Positions 52,544-62,202 of a stretch of 64,000 bases of DNA are shown here, one piece after another. Source of the stretch: Emergencia timonensis. GTDB taxonomy: Bacteria > Bacillota > Clostridia > Peptostreptococcales > Anaerovoracaceae. The notes under the pieces are model-generated. The model was not told the origin of the DNA and made no database searches. It saw only the letters and a list, made by a program, of their open reading frames with translations. Location: contig NZ_FLKM01000008.1 of the NCBI RefSeq assembly GCF_900086585.1, positions 1 to 64,000 of the forward strand, written 5' to 3'. Each line of letters begins with the position of its first letter. Position 1 is the stretch's first letter. The position numbers and the translations under genes are program-made.

Positions 52544-55500
52544 ATGAGTAAACTAATGCGAAGGAGAACAGCCAGTCTCCTCTTTGTGAGCATTCTTTCA
52601 CTAGCACTAGTTGCATCATCCTTTGCTGTCCCGACCATCTCCTTTGGAGATACCGCGGCGGGCAGCGAGGCTGTCATCTTAGACAATACCGGAGAAGGCG
52701 AAGATGCGATATCTTTAACTCAAGAACGTTCCTTTATTGCAAAAGTAAAAGTCGATATGACGAAAGAACAACTGGAAAAAGCCATAAAAGATAAGACAAT
52801 CCGTTGGAATCTCTCTCGTGACAAGGGCATGCAGGATCCAAGCGAATTTCCATACCAATATCTAGGCGGACCAATAGAGGAATGGAAGACTGTAGCGACT
52901 ACTGTAGAATCCGGCGGGCAAGAGGAAATCGCCATGTTCCAGAACATCACTAACGCAGCAGTGACAGAAGGCGATGCGGTGTATCTGCAGATGAAGTTTG
53001 ACAGCAAAACTTTGTTTGGATACAACGGTATAGACAACCGCGACCGCGTTTTAGTCAGGAATACCATCCTTGACTATACCGGGCAATATGATTTAACTTG
53101 CTATCACGGCAAATCTGCTCTAGGAAGCACCTCGGTCTGGGTACGACCTTACGACTCCTTCCATACACAGAACCAAATAGATGAAGAACTTGCCGAACTA
53201 GCGGCAAGAGCCAACTCAGCGGGTCTTTACGCCAAGGTAGAAGCTATCGGTTATTCGGTAAAAGGCAAGCCTATCAATGCACTATTCCTTTCAGCAAAAT
53301 CTAGCGATCTTTCTAATCATCTCTCTCAAACAGAACGTGCAGAAACAGACCCTGCCCAGGTGAAGAAAGAAGTTGAAGCGGGAACTTTAGATTACAAGGT
53401 TCCGGTCGTCTACAGCAATATCCATTCCGATGAAATCATCGGCGCAGACGGCTGCCTTGATTTTGTCGAAGCTGTCGTAGAAGCCGCTGAAGGAGACGGA
53501 AAAATCCCTTATAACAAAATTACCGGCCTCACAAGCACCGGGAAGGCGACCCTTCAAGCGGAGATGTCAAAGGACGGTAAGGTCTGGTCAGAATTAATTA
53601 AAGATAAGGTCACCGGCGTAGGATTTATTCAAGGGGAAGGCAAGTTCGAGCCATCTAACCCAAAACATACTTCCGACGCAGTTTCCAATATGACTGACGA
53701 GGAAATGAAGAAGTATTACAATATATCGAAAAAAGAATTGGACGTAGATGAGATTTTAAGCGATATGTTTTTCATCGTCGTACCATCAGAAAACGTGGAT
53801 GGCCGTGAAGCTATGACCCGTACCAACGATAATTACTTCGACTTAAATCGAGATAACTCCTATCAGACACAGCCAGAAACGCAGGCCATGACGCAGTTAA
53901 TTGCAAAATGGAACCCGATTACGCTGTATGAAATTCACGGCTATTATGATGAATTCGTCGTTGAGCCATGCACACCTGCCCATGAGCCAAATGCGGAATA
54001 CGATTTGTATATCGATACTTCCATAGAGCAGGGAGAAAACTTCGGTGCGGCGGCCATTGCCAATAACGATTCCATCAACAGCTTCCAGCTGACACTGCGC
54101 GATTATCTCTCAGTGGACAGCAGCGGAAAGAAGAAGTGGGGCGCCTGGGAGGATATTTCCCCAAGTTACACCCCGATCTACGCATTTCTCCACGGCTGTA
54201 ATGCCTATACTGCCGAATTCCCTTATGGAAGCCACGACGCACAGCAGGCAGTCAAATACGGCCTAATCGGAAATGTGGATTTTGTTGCAGAAAATAAAGA
54301 CAGGATGTATCTGAACCAGTTGGAATTCTTCAGGAGGGGTTTGGAAAATATCGATGCAGATACGATTTCGCCTTACTTTGTGAGCCAATATGACGATATC
54401 GGCGCAGAAGCGGATAAGTTCCGTAAAAAGTATGAGGAGAACAACAACTTCTTCCCTGAATACTACATCATTCCAATTAGCAGTTCCGATCAAAAGAATA
54501 CGCAGGCGGCGAAAGACATGGCCGCGTATTTATTGAGAAATGATGTCAAACTGAAACAATTGACAAAGGATGTCACCATACACGGTAAGACTTACAAAAA
54601 GGGCTCTATCGTGGTGGACATGCATCAGGCTAAGCGGAACATGGCAAACTCAGCGCTTTACTCCAACATGGTCATCGACACCTGGGATGCCCTTTACTCA
54701 GAGCCTTTGACGGCATTTCCGCAGCTTCGCGGATTCGACGCTCATGTGATTACGAAGGTTGGCGCGATCAAGGCTGCAGACACAAGGAAGATTACGAAAG
54801 TACCATCAATTAAGACGACTACATCTGGAAGCGGCAGCTATATAATTCTTTCAAACAACAGCGTTGACGCTATTCAGGCTGTCAACAAATTACTAAAAAC
54901 CAGCAAGACGGTGGGAATGATTACCACTGGTACGAATAAGGGTGACTTCCTGGTGAAGAAAACTGACTTTAACACGGTAAAGAACGATTATGTTCTAGTC
55001 GGAAAGGCCGTCTCAAAGATGCCTGCCGCAAGAGTGATAAAAAAAGCCGTCAAGGTCTATATTCCTGGCAGAACCGCCTCTGCCTTTACAACGACGAAGG
55101 ATGGTAAGGAATACGGCATCAAGAGGTATCAGGACAGGCTCAATACTGCCTTAGGCTGGGATATCTTCGCCTTTGAGAAGCAAATGGGCTTCCAGGTAGT
55201 CGATCATCCAGAGAATGCCGACGTGATTGTAGGAAGCCGCACTCTGGGCGAAAAAGAACTGGATCTGATTAAAAAAGGCAAGCCATATATCGGCTACACA
55301 GCTAATGCACTGAAAGCTGCAAAAGATCTGGGAATCGACATCGACTATCAGACTGGCGGCAGTTACGATGCATTAACTACGGTGACTTATAAAACAGACA
55401 GTTTGATCACTGCAAAATATAAGCAGCAAAAAGATAATATCATGTACGGCTATGGTGGAAACTACATTACACAGGCACCAAAGGGCGCTGAAGTTTTAAT

Positions 55501-56035
55501 CAAGACGACTACAGATTACCCTATCGAAGGCTTTATGGCTGCAGATTACATTGAAAAATACAAAGATACCATTCAGGCAATTGACTACAAGCAAGGCGGC
55601 TATCAGATGACCTTATTTGCCAACACCATGACCAACAAAGCCCACCAGCTGGACGACTATCGCTATCTCTCCAATGCCATCTATTCTAAGATGCTGGGAA
55701 GTACCTTCAAAAATGCAGATATCATCAAAGGCGTTCAAAAGACTAAGATTACGGCTAAGTCCGCTCTCGCTAAGAAGGGAATCAAGGTCTCGTGGAAGAA
55801 GTCTGGAGGCTACAAGGTCGATTATTATGAGGTGTTCAAATCGACGAAAAAGTCCCCGGGATATGGCACAAAGGCTTACTACAAGACGAAAAACGGCAAA
55901 ACGACTTCCTTTACCGACACTAAAAAGTTAAAAAAAGGAACTCGCTACTATTATAAAGTACGCGGCGTGAGGATCATAGAGAAAACGAAATATTATACCT
56001 CCTGGTCCAACAAGGCCAATCGTACGATAAAATAA
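52544..56035 (+). CDS. Large secreted M14-family (zinc carboxypeptidase-like) peptidase with Fn3-like tail
   Basis: 1163 residues. Signal peptide about 1-36 (SILSLALVASSFAVP). The peptidase domain lies at about 205-600 with zinc ligands H294-S-D-E297 and H465 in YEIHGYYDE, and a catalytic Glu, E558, in YTAEFPYG. A long C-terminal region (about 600-1060) of unknown fold follows, then the Fn3-like module (about 1070-1163: YEVFKSTKKSPGYGTK ... YYYKVRG ... SWSNKANRTIK) found also in the carboxypeptidase and the repeat lipoprotein. Probably digests extracellular proteins or peptidoglycan peptides; substrate unknown. Likely catabolite-controlled (cre-like site). Confidence 0.9.
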   Translation: MSKLMRRRTASLLFVSILSLALVASSFAVPTISFGDTAAGSEAVILDNTGEGEDAISLTQERSFIAKVKVDMTKEQLEKAIKDKTIRWNLSRDKGMQDPSEFPYQYLGGPIEEWKTVATTVESGGQEEIAMFQNITNAAVTEGDAVYLQMKFDSKTLFGYNGIDNRDRVLVRNTILDYTGQYDLTCYHGKSALGSTSVWVRPYDSFHTQNQIDEELAELAARANSAGLYAKVEAIGYSVKGKPINALFLSAKSSDLSNHLSQTERAETDPAQVKKEVEAGTLDYKVPVVYSNIHSDEIIGADGCLDFVEAVVEAAEGDGKIPYNKITGLTSTGKATLQAEMSKDGKVWSELIKDKVTGVGFIQGEGKFEPSNPKHTSDAVSNMTDEEMKKYYNISKKELDVDEILSDMFFIVVPSENVDGREAMTRTNDNYFDLNRDNSYQTQPETQAMTQLIAKWNPITLYEIHGYYDEFVVEPCTPAHEPNAEYDLYIDTSIEQGENFGAAAIANNDSINSFQLTLRDYLSVDSSGKKKWGAWEDISPSYTPIYAFLHGCNAYTAEFPYGSHDAQQAVKYGLIGNVDFVAENKDRMYLNQLEFFRRGLENIDADTISPYFVSQYDDIGAEADKFRKKYEENNNFFPEYYIIPISSSDQKNTQAAKDMAAYLLRNDVKLKQLTKDVTIHGKTYKKGSIVVDMHQAKRNMANSALYSNMVIDTWDALYSEPLTAFPQLRGFDAHVITKVGAIKAADTRKITKVPSIKTTTSGSGSYIILSNNSVDAIQAVNKLLKTSKTVGMITTGTNKGDFLVKKTDFNTVKNDYVLVGKAVSKMPAARVIKKAVKVYIPGRTASAFTTTKDGKEYGIKRYQDRLNTALGWDIFAFEKQMGFQVVDHPENADVIVGSRTLGEKELDLIKKGKPYIGYTANALKAAKDLGIDIDYQTGGSYDALTTVTYKTDSLITAKYKQQKDNIMYGYGGNYITQAPKGAEVLIKTTTDYPIEGFMAADYIEKYKDTIQAIDYKQGGYQMTLFANTMTNKAHQLDDYRYLSNAIYSKMLGSTFKNADIIKGVQKTKITAKSALAKKGIKVSWKKSGGYKVDYYEVFKSTKKSPGYGTKAYYKTKNGKTTSFTDTKKLKKGTRYYYKVRGVRIIEKTKYYTSWSNKANRTIK

Positions 56036-56046
56036 CACCAAATAAA

Positions 56047-56080
56047 CAGGGGCTGCAAGTAGCAGCCCCTTATATTTTTA
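56047..56080. terminator. Terminator of the M14 peptidase gene
   Basis: GGGGCTGC (56049-56056) and GCAGCCCC (56062-56069), followed on the plus strand by TTATATTTTT. Confidence 0.88.
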
Positions 56081-57316
56081 TGCATTTGCTTTTTTTCTTC
56101 TCGCCTCTTTCCGCTCTTCCATTTTGCTCACAACGATGGAGCATACGGAGTCTCCAGTTATATTTACGGTCGTCCTTCCCATATCAAAGATACGGTCTAC
56201 GCCTGCCACCAGAGCAATTCCCTCTACTGGCAAACCGACACTCTGTAAAACCATAGCCAGCATAATCATACCCGAGCCAGGAACACCTGCAGTACCAATT
56301 GAAGCCAAAGTGGCCGTTAAGACGATGACTACCATCTGCGACAGTGTCAAATCGATGCCATAGCATCTGGCGATGAAGACTGCACAGACACCTTGATAAA
56401 TCGCTGTTCCGTCCATGTTGATGGTAGCGCCCAGAGGCAGAACAAAGCTTGCAACCTCTCTCTTTGCGCCCAGCTTTTCGGAACATTCCAGATTAAGAGG
56501 CAGGGTTCCTACGGAAGATGCACTGGAGAATGCGAACATCATAGCCGGGGCAATACCTCTGAAAAAAGTTAGCGGATTCACACCTGCAAGCCCTCTGACG
56601 GCACCTGAATATACGATGACGACGTGCAGTATGTAGCAGATATAAGCAGCCAGCAATACCATTGCCAGGGAGCCCAATATCTTTGGTCCGTTAGTCGCAA
56701 CAACCGGCGTAATCAGGCAGAAAACACCGATTGGTGAAAGCTTTAGAATCATCTCCATGATGCGTAAGGATACATCAGACAGGCTGACAATCATCTTGGC
56801 AAAAGGTTGTCCCTTCTCTCCAGATAAAATGATGCCAAAGCCAAACAGCAAGGCGATGACGATGACCTGCAGCATATTTGCCTCTACCATCGGCGCCACT
56901 GCATTTGATGGGAAAATATTGACCAGCGTCTCCATAAAGCTGACCGGTTCAGTAGCCTCATAGGTCAGGCCGCTTGTTTGAAGCACACTAAAGGTGCCTT
57001 TAAACAAGTTCGCAAAGGTCAGGCCGATAACAATCGCTACCGCTGTCGTGCACATATAAAAGACGATTGTCTTTCCGCCAATAGACCCTACTTTCTTGAT
57101 GTCCTTCAGAGATATGACTCCTGAAATAATCGATGTCAGTACAATCGGCACTACAATAAACTTAATCAGGTTCAAAAAGATAGTCCCAAAGGGCATGATA
57201 TACGAATCAGCCCACTGCTCTTTGCCAACAGCTATAAATACTAATCCAGCGATGATTCCAAGACCTAAGCCGATAAAAATCTGTATGGCAAGAGATAATT
57301 TTCTCTTTTCTTTCAT
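56078..57316 (-). CDS. Dicarboxylate/amino acid:cation symporter (DAACS family)
   Basis: 412 residues with about eight membrane helices and two re-entrant loops. Motifs: FSSASSVGTLPLN in loop HP1 (about 272-284), NMDGTAIYQGV in helix 7 and the TMGRTTVNITGDS-like DMGRTTVNITGDSV in helix 8 (substrate and sodium binding). Imports glutamate, aspartate or C4-dicarboxylates with sodium or protons. Own promoter; no operon partner. Confidence 0.94.
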   Translation of the reverse strand: MKEKRKLSLAIQIFIGLGLGIIAGLVFIAVGKEQWADSYIMPFGTIFLNLIKFIVVPIVLTSIISGVISLKDIKKVGSIGGKTIVFYMCTTAVAIVIGLTFANLFKGTFSVLQTSGLTYEATEPVSFMETLVNIFPSNAVAPMVEANMLQVIVIALLFGFGIILSGEKGQPFAKMIVSLSDVSLRIMEMILKLSPIGVFCLITPVVATNGPKILGSLAMVLLAAYICYILHVVIVYSGAVRGLAGVNPLTFFRGIAPAMMFAFSSASSVGTLPLNLECSEKLGAKREVASFVLPLGATINMDGTAIYQGVCAVFIARCYGIDLTLSQMVVIVLTATLASIGTAGVPGSGMIMLAMVLQSVGLPVEGIALVAGVDRIFDMGRTTVNITGDSVCSIVVSKMEERKEARRKKANA

Positions 57317-57352
57317 TACGTTCCTCCATATCGCAAATATTCCACTTCGCAG

Positions 57353-57381
57353 ATTTTACTAAATGTCACTGAATTTGTCAA
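57353..57381 (-). promoter_or_regulatory. Promoter of the symporter gene
   Basis: TTGACA (57376-57381), 17-bp spacer, TAAAAT (57353-57358), 36 bp upstream of the ATG. Confidence 0.85.
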
Positions 57382-57452
57382 TAGTCTTTATGATACCTCT
57401 AAGAAACGAGCGGATAGGAAATACGTCCTGCAGACGATATTTCCCGTGTTAT

Positions 57453-57482
57453 AAAAAACAGGCGGTGGAAGGCCGCCTGTTA
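57453..57482 (-). terminator. Terminator of the repeat lipoprotein gene
   Basis: ACAGGCGG (57458-57465) and CCGCCTGT (57473-57480), followed on the minus strand by TTTTTT. 32 bp past the stop. Confidence 0.88.
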
Positions 57483-57513
57483 TCATGATACTGTTCACTT
57501 ATGATTGCACATA

Positions 57514-60237
57514 CTATATTGCGACTCTATAGGCTTTATTAGACCATTTGGTATAGAACTTTGTTCCTCCAATCGTTCTATATCCCCTCACTTTGTAATA
57601 ATATCTGGTCCCTTTTCGCAATCGCTTTGTATTTTTATATGACCTTTTCGTTGTTTTATAAAAAGGCTTTGTTCCATATCCGCTGTTTTTCTTGGTAGAT
57701 CTGAAAACCTCATATCCATCGACTTTGAAACCTTTTGATTTGACCCATTTCACTGTAATCGAGCCATGTCTTCGAGAGGATGACAGTTTTAACGTTGTCG
57801 CTTTTACGCCTTTTGCAAGACGGGCATTTTTCATAGGATCTTCCTCCCTATAAACAAGCGTATACACCGAAAACAGGTCGGTTTCTACTGTAACCGTAGC
57901 TGGGTCATCGTCCAAATCAGGTAGCAAATCGGTCTTTATAGCGCCATTTTCCAGCTTGTGCAGACGTATCAGTGAAAACTGGCGCAAGCCTGACTCGTCG
58001 AGAAACGTCTCTGGAATCTGCACTATGACTCTTACTTTCTTTGCCGCATTGGATACTTTGCTTTCCACATTGTCTTTCACTTTTATCAGATTAATATCCA
58101 GATTTGCGGCAACCGTTTGACCACTGTCTTGGAGATGCGCCTCCAGCGCTTTAGAAATCACTGCATCCAAATCTTTTTCCGGCACGACAGTCGCTTCCAG
58201 TTTAAAAGACACCTTGCTGCCATTTTTGATATCCTGCAAATCCTGATCGTCTAAAAGGCTGTCAGTAACCTCCTTGGAAGCCTCCATGCTCACTGTCGGC
58301 GCCTCTATATCGGGAGTTGGCGGAGCTGGCGGAATATAAGGCGGTGCAGGATTGGCTATTGTTTCGAATTCCGCATGAATCCGGTGATCCTCTTTGACAT
58401 CAGTAAATCTATACGTTCCATCACTAAGCTCCACAGTCTTTCCATCTACTTCCACCGTTAAGATTCTGTAACCACTATCAGGCGTTATCTTAAACTCTGC
58501 ATCTTCCCCTTGGTTGACGGTACAGGTACCAGATGGACTGATGGCGCCATGTTCTCCTGCGGTTGCCGTGATCGTATTCGTCAAGTTGCCAATTTTCCAT
58601 ATTGAAGCGGATTCTCCCACTTCATAGGATAAAGTCCCATTCTGCAGAGAAAACCAGTCTGCGGCTGAATCAGTGTCGTCACAAGTGATTAAAATATCTC
58701 CTTGTGAAAAACCTTGGGCAATTAGCTGCGTTGGCCGATTTTCCCCTTTATACAAGAAAGCCGTTAAATGTTGCGGTTGGTTCAATGTTATGGTGTCAAA
58801 GCAGGTAATTGTATTTGTAACTTTGCTTTGGTACAACAGCAGATCAGATTCGCCAGCGATAGACTCTGGATTTTTATTGCTGACAATCATTCCGCCCCAT
58901 ACATTTTCCAAAATAGAATCATTGATTTCTACTCTACAGGCGTCTGCCGTTGCCGTACTGCCTTTCCCGCTATCTACATCTCCACCTGCATAGATGGTAG
59001 CGTGAAAAGTTTCTTCATAACCCGCATAGTTACATCCTTCGTAGTCGGTAATATTTATCTGTGATTCTCCTGTTACTGCACTTCCGCCATCAGAGGCCTC
59101 GCCGCTGCCATAGATATTGCCGGCGCCGGAGCCGCCGCTTATGCTCAACTGCACCGGGCCGCTTATGTCTGCATTTGCACCTTCTCCAGAGGCAGAACCG
59201 CCGCTGATGACCGATCCGGCCACCAGACTTCCAAATTGTTCATCTATTGGTATTATACAGTTTTCTATTTGCAGCTCTACAGATCCGGTTTTAGCGGAAC
59301 CTCCACTAGAGGCATTGCCGCCGCCATGGACATAGCCGTATAGGTTAGAACAGTCCTTCAAGTGTATCTTGGCACTGCCTGCTACGTCAGCCTGACCGCC
59401 ATCATTCGCACGGCCTCCGCCGATGAGGATCATAACTTCTGAATCATCTACCTTCGTTTCAACGGAACCTACATGAGCAGTCGCATTAGGACCGCTGGCA
59501 TATCCGCCGCTGTAAACTTCTCTTATATCTGCCTTCTCGAGCTGAAGAGAAACCGATGATTTCACGACAGCTTCTGCGTTTCCAGTAGCTGTTTTGTCTA
59601 CAGTCGCAGAGCCGCCGCCGTTAACTTCGCGTATCCTTCCTATAGCATGAAGGCGAACCTGACCTACATTGGCCGCAGCATCATACTTGCCTGTCACCTG
59701 CGCAGAACCGCCGCCATAAAAAAATTCATGGTTACTCTTTGGCACAGCCGGTACATTCACTGTCACGGTCCCACTGACGTTGGCGCTGGCGTTTCCGTTT
59801 TTTGCGATGGCGTAACCGCCGCCATAGATAGTATTGGCATTGGTATTTCCTTTGACGGTAATAGAAACGTTTCCCTGGACGTCAGCGGCTTTTGAACCGT
59901 CGGACCAACCGCCTCCGTAAATCCTGCTGTAAGATGCACCATCCACGGTGATACTGACGTTTCCAGTAATGGACTCATTCTTTCCGCCGCCATAGATGGT
60001 AAGATTCCCTACTTTTTCTTTCAGTAACTCTTGACTGCCGTCATCGCGGTAAACATTTGTATCTCCTGCTTTATCCTTTTTTATCAAAATGGGAACACCA
60101 TAGGTGTATAAAGTATTATTTTCCAGCTTAATCTGCGGTTCTGTCTTGCTGTCCTCTACCGCATAACTGATACTACTGCACCCTGTAATGAGTATCAGAA
60201 TCATGAGAATCGATAATAATTTGTAGCAACTTTTCAT
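57514..60237 (-). CDS. Glycine-rich tandem-repeat surface lipoprotein with Fn3-like tail
   Basis: 907 residues from ATG 60237 ([20 protein letters not shown]), directly after GGAGGT. Lipobox LITGC, so it is lipid-anchored outside. Residues about 55-500 hold about eleven imperfect repeats of 30-40 residues, each a beta-strand (VSITV, VTVNV, VQLSI, VEINDS) followed by a YGGG or SGG turn, suggesting a right-handed beta-solenoid. Next is a short Big/InlB-like repeat ([15 protein letters not shown]; about 555-625), a Pro-rich hinge, a region near 645-810 and the shared Fn3-like module at the end. Expression is under the c-di-GMP riboswitch. Probable adhesin or matrix protein; the ligand is unknown. 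Confidence 0.88.
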   Translation of the reverse strand: MKSCYKLLSILMILILITGCSSISYAVEDSKTEPQIKLENNTLYTYGVPILIKKDKAGDTNVYRDDGSQELLKEKVGNLTIYGGGKNESITGNVSITVDGASYSRIYGGGWSDGSKAADVQGNVSITVKGNTNANTIYGGGYAIAKNGNASANVSGTVTVNVPAVPKSNHEFFYGGGSAQVTGKYDAAANVGQVRLHAIGRIREVNGGGSATVDKTATGNAEAVVKSSVSLQLEKADIREVYSGGYASGPNATAHVGSVETKVDDSEVMILIGGGRANDGGQADVAGSAKIHLKDCSNLYGYVHGGGNASSGGSAKTGSVELQIENCIIPIDEQFGSLVAGSVISGGSASGEGANADISGPVQLSISGGSGAGNIYGSGEASDGGSAVTGESQINITDYEGCNYAGYEETFHATIYAGGDVDSGKGSTATADACRVEINDSILENVWGGMIVSNKNPESIAGESDLLLYQSKVTNTITCFDTITLNQPQHLTAFLYKGENRPTQLIAQGFSQGDILITCDDTDSAADWFSLQNGTLSYEVGESASIWKIGNLTNTITATAGEHGAISPSGTCTVNQGEDAEFKITPDSGYRILTVEVDGKTVELSDGTYRFTDVKEDHRIHAEFETIANPAPPYIPPAPPTPDIEAPTVSMEASKEVTDSLLDDQDLQDIKNGSKVSFKLEATVVPEKDLDAVISKALEAHLQDSGQTVAANLDINLIKVKDNVESKVSNAAKKVRVIVQIPETFLDESGLRQFSLIRLHKLENGAIKTDLLPDLDDDPATVTVETDLFSVYTLVYREEDPMKNARLAKGVKATTLKLSSSRRHGSITVKWVKSKGFKVDGYEVFRSTKKNSGYGTKPFYKTTKRSYKNTKRLRKGTRYYYKVRGYRTIGGTKFYTKWSNKAYRVAI

Positions 60238-60322
60238 TTTTACCTCCAAAAAAGCACCTTATTCATGTTATGATTGTCTTCTCCACATGTATCATCTTCA
60301 AGCCGAAAATGTAAGGAAACAT

Positions 60323-60346
60323 AAAAAAACCCGAAAAGCAATCGGG
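60323..60346 (-). terminator. Riboswitch expression-platform terminator
   Basis: CCCGA (60342-60346 region) and TCGGG (60330-60334) stem followed by TTTTTT on the minus strand, about 40 nt after the aptamer. Read-through is needed to reach the lipoprotein gene. Confidence 0.85.
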
Positions 60347-60385
60347 AATATAAAACCATATAAAAAGACTTTGTCTTTTCATTAA

Positions 60386-60463
60386 GTGCAACCGGCTGCC
60401 ATCCCATCTATGATAGATTAGGCCCTTTGGCTTTGCGTCACCAGATTTCCCTGATTTTGCCAA
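60386..60463 (-). promoter_or_regulatory. Cyclic di-GMP-I (GEMM) riboswitch aptamer
   Basis: The minus strand has the GEMM-I core in order: GGCAAA, hairpin ATCAGGGAAATCTGGT with the GAAA tetraloop, GACGCAAAGCC, then GGGCCTAA, a variable hairpin (TCTATCATAGA) and GGATGGCAGCCGG. This is the ligand pocket that contacts c-di-GMP. A terminator follows, so control is transcriptional. Direction (on or off) cannot be deduced safely without folding. Confidence 0.93.
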
Positions 60464-60501
60464 ATATTAAAATGTTGGAAGTCATAACCATTTCTACATA
60501 A

Positions 60502-60530
60502 ATTATATGCTTCTACATTGATTCAGTCAA
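60502..60530 (-). promoter_or_regulatory. Promoter of the riboswitch-lipoprotein transcript
   Basis: TTGACT (60525-60530), 17-bp spacer, TATAAT (60502-60507); about 40 bp upstream of the aptamer. Confidence 0.85.
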
Positions 60531-60607
60531 TGGTAATTATACCCAATACTATAGAATCTAAATAGCACCGTTACGGCCTGCTCCATCACCCTGGTTCCGC
60601 CCACAAC

Positions 60608-60633
60608 AAAACCCGCGGTTTCCCGCGGGTTTC
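60608..60633. terminator. Strong GC-rich hairpin
   Basis: AACCCGCGG (60609-60617) and CCGCGGGTT (60622-60630). T-rich on the minus side (TTTTGTTG). Could be a second terminator for tuf transcripts. Confidence 0.55.
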
Positions 60634-60679
60634 CTATTGTTATTATATTACCAGAAATACGCAGAATAATCAATCCGTG

Positions 60680-60930
60680 GCTAGGCGCAAGGGCTTTGCG
60701 TCCCGGAGCGTACACGGGGTACGTGGCGGTAAAACGCACCAAATCACAGATTTGGGAGTTTCTCGCATGAGACCTGCCATCGATTTGCACCCGCAAATCG
60801 GGCTAGGGCTTCAAGGAAACGAAAAGCCCGCAGCAACAACGCCACGGGCTGATTCAGCAAGTATGGCCGTAGAGTGCCACGCGCTGAAGCGCTGCACTCC
60901 TCGCGGGGGACCTGCCTACAATCTGACTGC
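60680..60930. repeat. Hairpin element, copy 2, with extra hairpins
   Basis: Anchors GGCGGTAA (60725), TCTCGCATGAGACCT (60761-60775) and GGCTAGGGCTTC (60801-60812) match copy 1 at 9.6 kb. The intervening hairpins are CCAAATC-ACA-GATTTGG and CGATTTGC-ACCC-GCAAATCG. Flanking hairpins: CGCAA/TTGCG and CGTAC/GTACG before, AGCCCG/CGGGCT and GAGTGC/GCACTC after. No open frame of merit. Confidence 0.75.
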
Positions 60931-60966
60931 ACATCAAAACAGGGACGCACATGCGTCCCTGTTGAT
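60931..60966 (-). terminator. Terminator of tuf
   Basis: AACAGGGACGCA (60938-60949) and TGCGTCCCTGTT (60952-60963), a 12-bp perfect stem with a 2-base loop, followed on the minus strand by TTTTGATG. 26 bp past the tuf stop. Confidence 0.93.
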
Positions 60967-60991
60967 GTTTGTCATATCGGGCTAGGTCTCC

Positions 60992-62185
60992 CTATTCGAT
61001 GATCTCAGTTACTACGCCGGATCCGACTGTCCTTCCGCCTTCTCTGATGGCGAATCTCAGCCCTTCCTCGATAGCGATCGGTGTGATCAGCGCGATCTCC
61101 ATCACTACGTTGTCTCCAGGCATGCACATCTCTGTGCCTTCCGGTAACTGCAGGTCTCCTGTTACGTCTGTCGTTCTGAAGTAGAACTGCGGTCTGTATC
61201 CGTTGAAGAACGGCGTATGTCTTCCGCCTTCTTCTTTCTTCAGTACGTATACCTGTCCCTTGAACTTTGTATGCGGATGGATGGTTCCTGGTTTTGCCAG
61301 TACCTGTCCTCTTTCGATCTCATCCCTCTGCACGCCTCTCAGCAGTGCTCCGATGTTATCTCCTGTCTCTGCTTCGTCTAACAGCTTTCTGAACATTTCC
61401 AGTCCTGTTACGACGACGCTTCTCTTCTCTTCTGAAAGTCCGATGATCTCTACTTCTTCTCCGACCTTCAGCACGCCTCTCTCTACTCTTCCTGTCGCTA
61501 CGGTTCCTCTTCCTGTGATGGAGAATACGTCCTCTACAGGCATCAGGAACGGCTTGTCGTTTGCTCTCTCAGGTTCAGGGATGTATGCGTCGATCTCCTC
61601 GAACAGTTCCACGATCTTGTCTCCCCATTCGCCTGCAGGGTCTTCCAGTGCCTTCAGCGCGGAACCTCTGATGATCGGTGTGTCGTCTCCAGGGAATTCA
61701 TACTCGGAAAGCAGCTCCCTTACTTCCATCTCTACCAGGTCCAGCAGTTCCTCGTCATCTACCATGTCGCACTTGTTCAGGAATACCACGATGTACGGTA
61801 CGCCTACCTGTCTTGACAGCAGGATGTGCTCCCTTGTCTGCGGCATCGGTCCGTCCGTTGCTGCTACTACCAGGATCGCTCCGTCCATCTGGGCTGCTCC
61901 TGTGATCATGTTCTTTACATAGTCGGCATGTCCCGGGCAGTCTACGTGGGCATAGTGTCTGTTCGGTGTCTCATATTCTACGTGGGCTGTGGAGATGGTG
62001 ATTCCTCTTTCCTTCTCTTCCGGTGCCTTGTCGATCTGGTCGAAGGCTACCTTCTCTCCCAGTTCATATCTCTGATACAGTGTCGTCGTGATCGCTGCTG
62101 TCAGAGTTGTCTTTCCGTGGTCTACGTGACCGATTGTTCCGATATTGATATGCGGTTTATTTCTCTCAAATTTCTGCTTTGCCAT
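60992..62185 (-). CDS. tuf: Elongation factor Tu
   Basis: 397 residues. G domain motifs [13 protein letters not shown] (19-31), [12 protein letters not shown] and NKCDMVDD; domains 2 and 3 end [20 protein letters not shown]. Carries aminoacyl-tRNA to the ribosome. It follows fusA by 17 bp. Confidence 0.98.
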   Translation of the reverse strand: MAKQKFERNKPHINIGTIGHVDHGKTTLTAAITTTLYQRYELGEKVAFDQIDKAPEEKERGITISTAHVEYETPNRHYAHVDCPGHADYVKNMITGAAQMDGAILVVAATDGPMPQTREHILLSRQVGVPYIVVFLNKCDMVDDEELLDLVEMEVRELLSEYEFPGDDTPIIRGSALKALEDPAGEWGDKIVELFEEIDAYIPEPERANDKPFLMPVEDVFSITGRGTVATGRVERGVLKVGEEVEIIGLSEEKRSVVVTGLEMFRKLLDEAETGDNIGALLRGVQRDEIERGQVLAKPGTIHPHTKFKGQVYVLKKEEGGRHTPFFNGYRPQFYFRTTDVTGDLQLPEGTEMCMPGDNVVMEIALITPIAIEEGLRFAIREGGRTVGSGVVTEIIE

Positions 62186-62202
62186 TTTTATTCCTCCTGT
62201 AA

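Noticed and set aside
61203..61922. 239-codon plus-strand frame opposite tuf
   Set aside because: Ser/Pro-rich antisense shadow of tuf codon usage.
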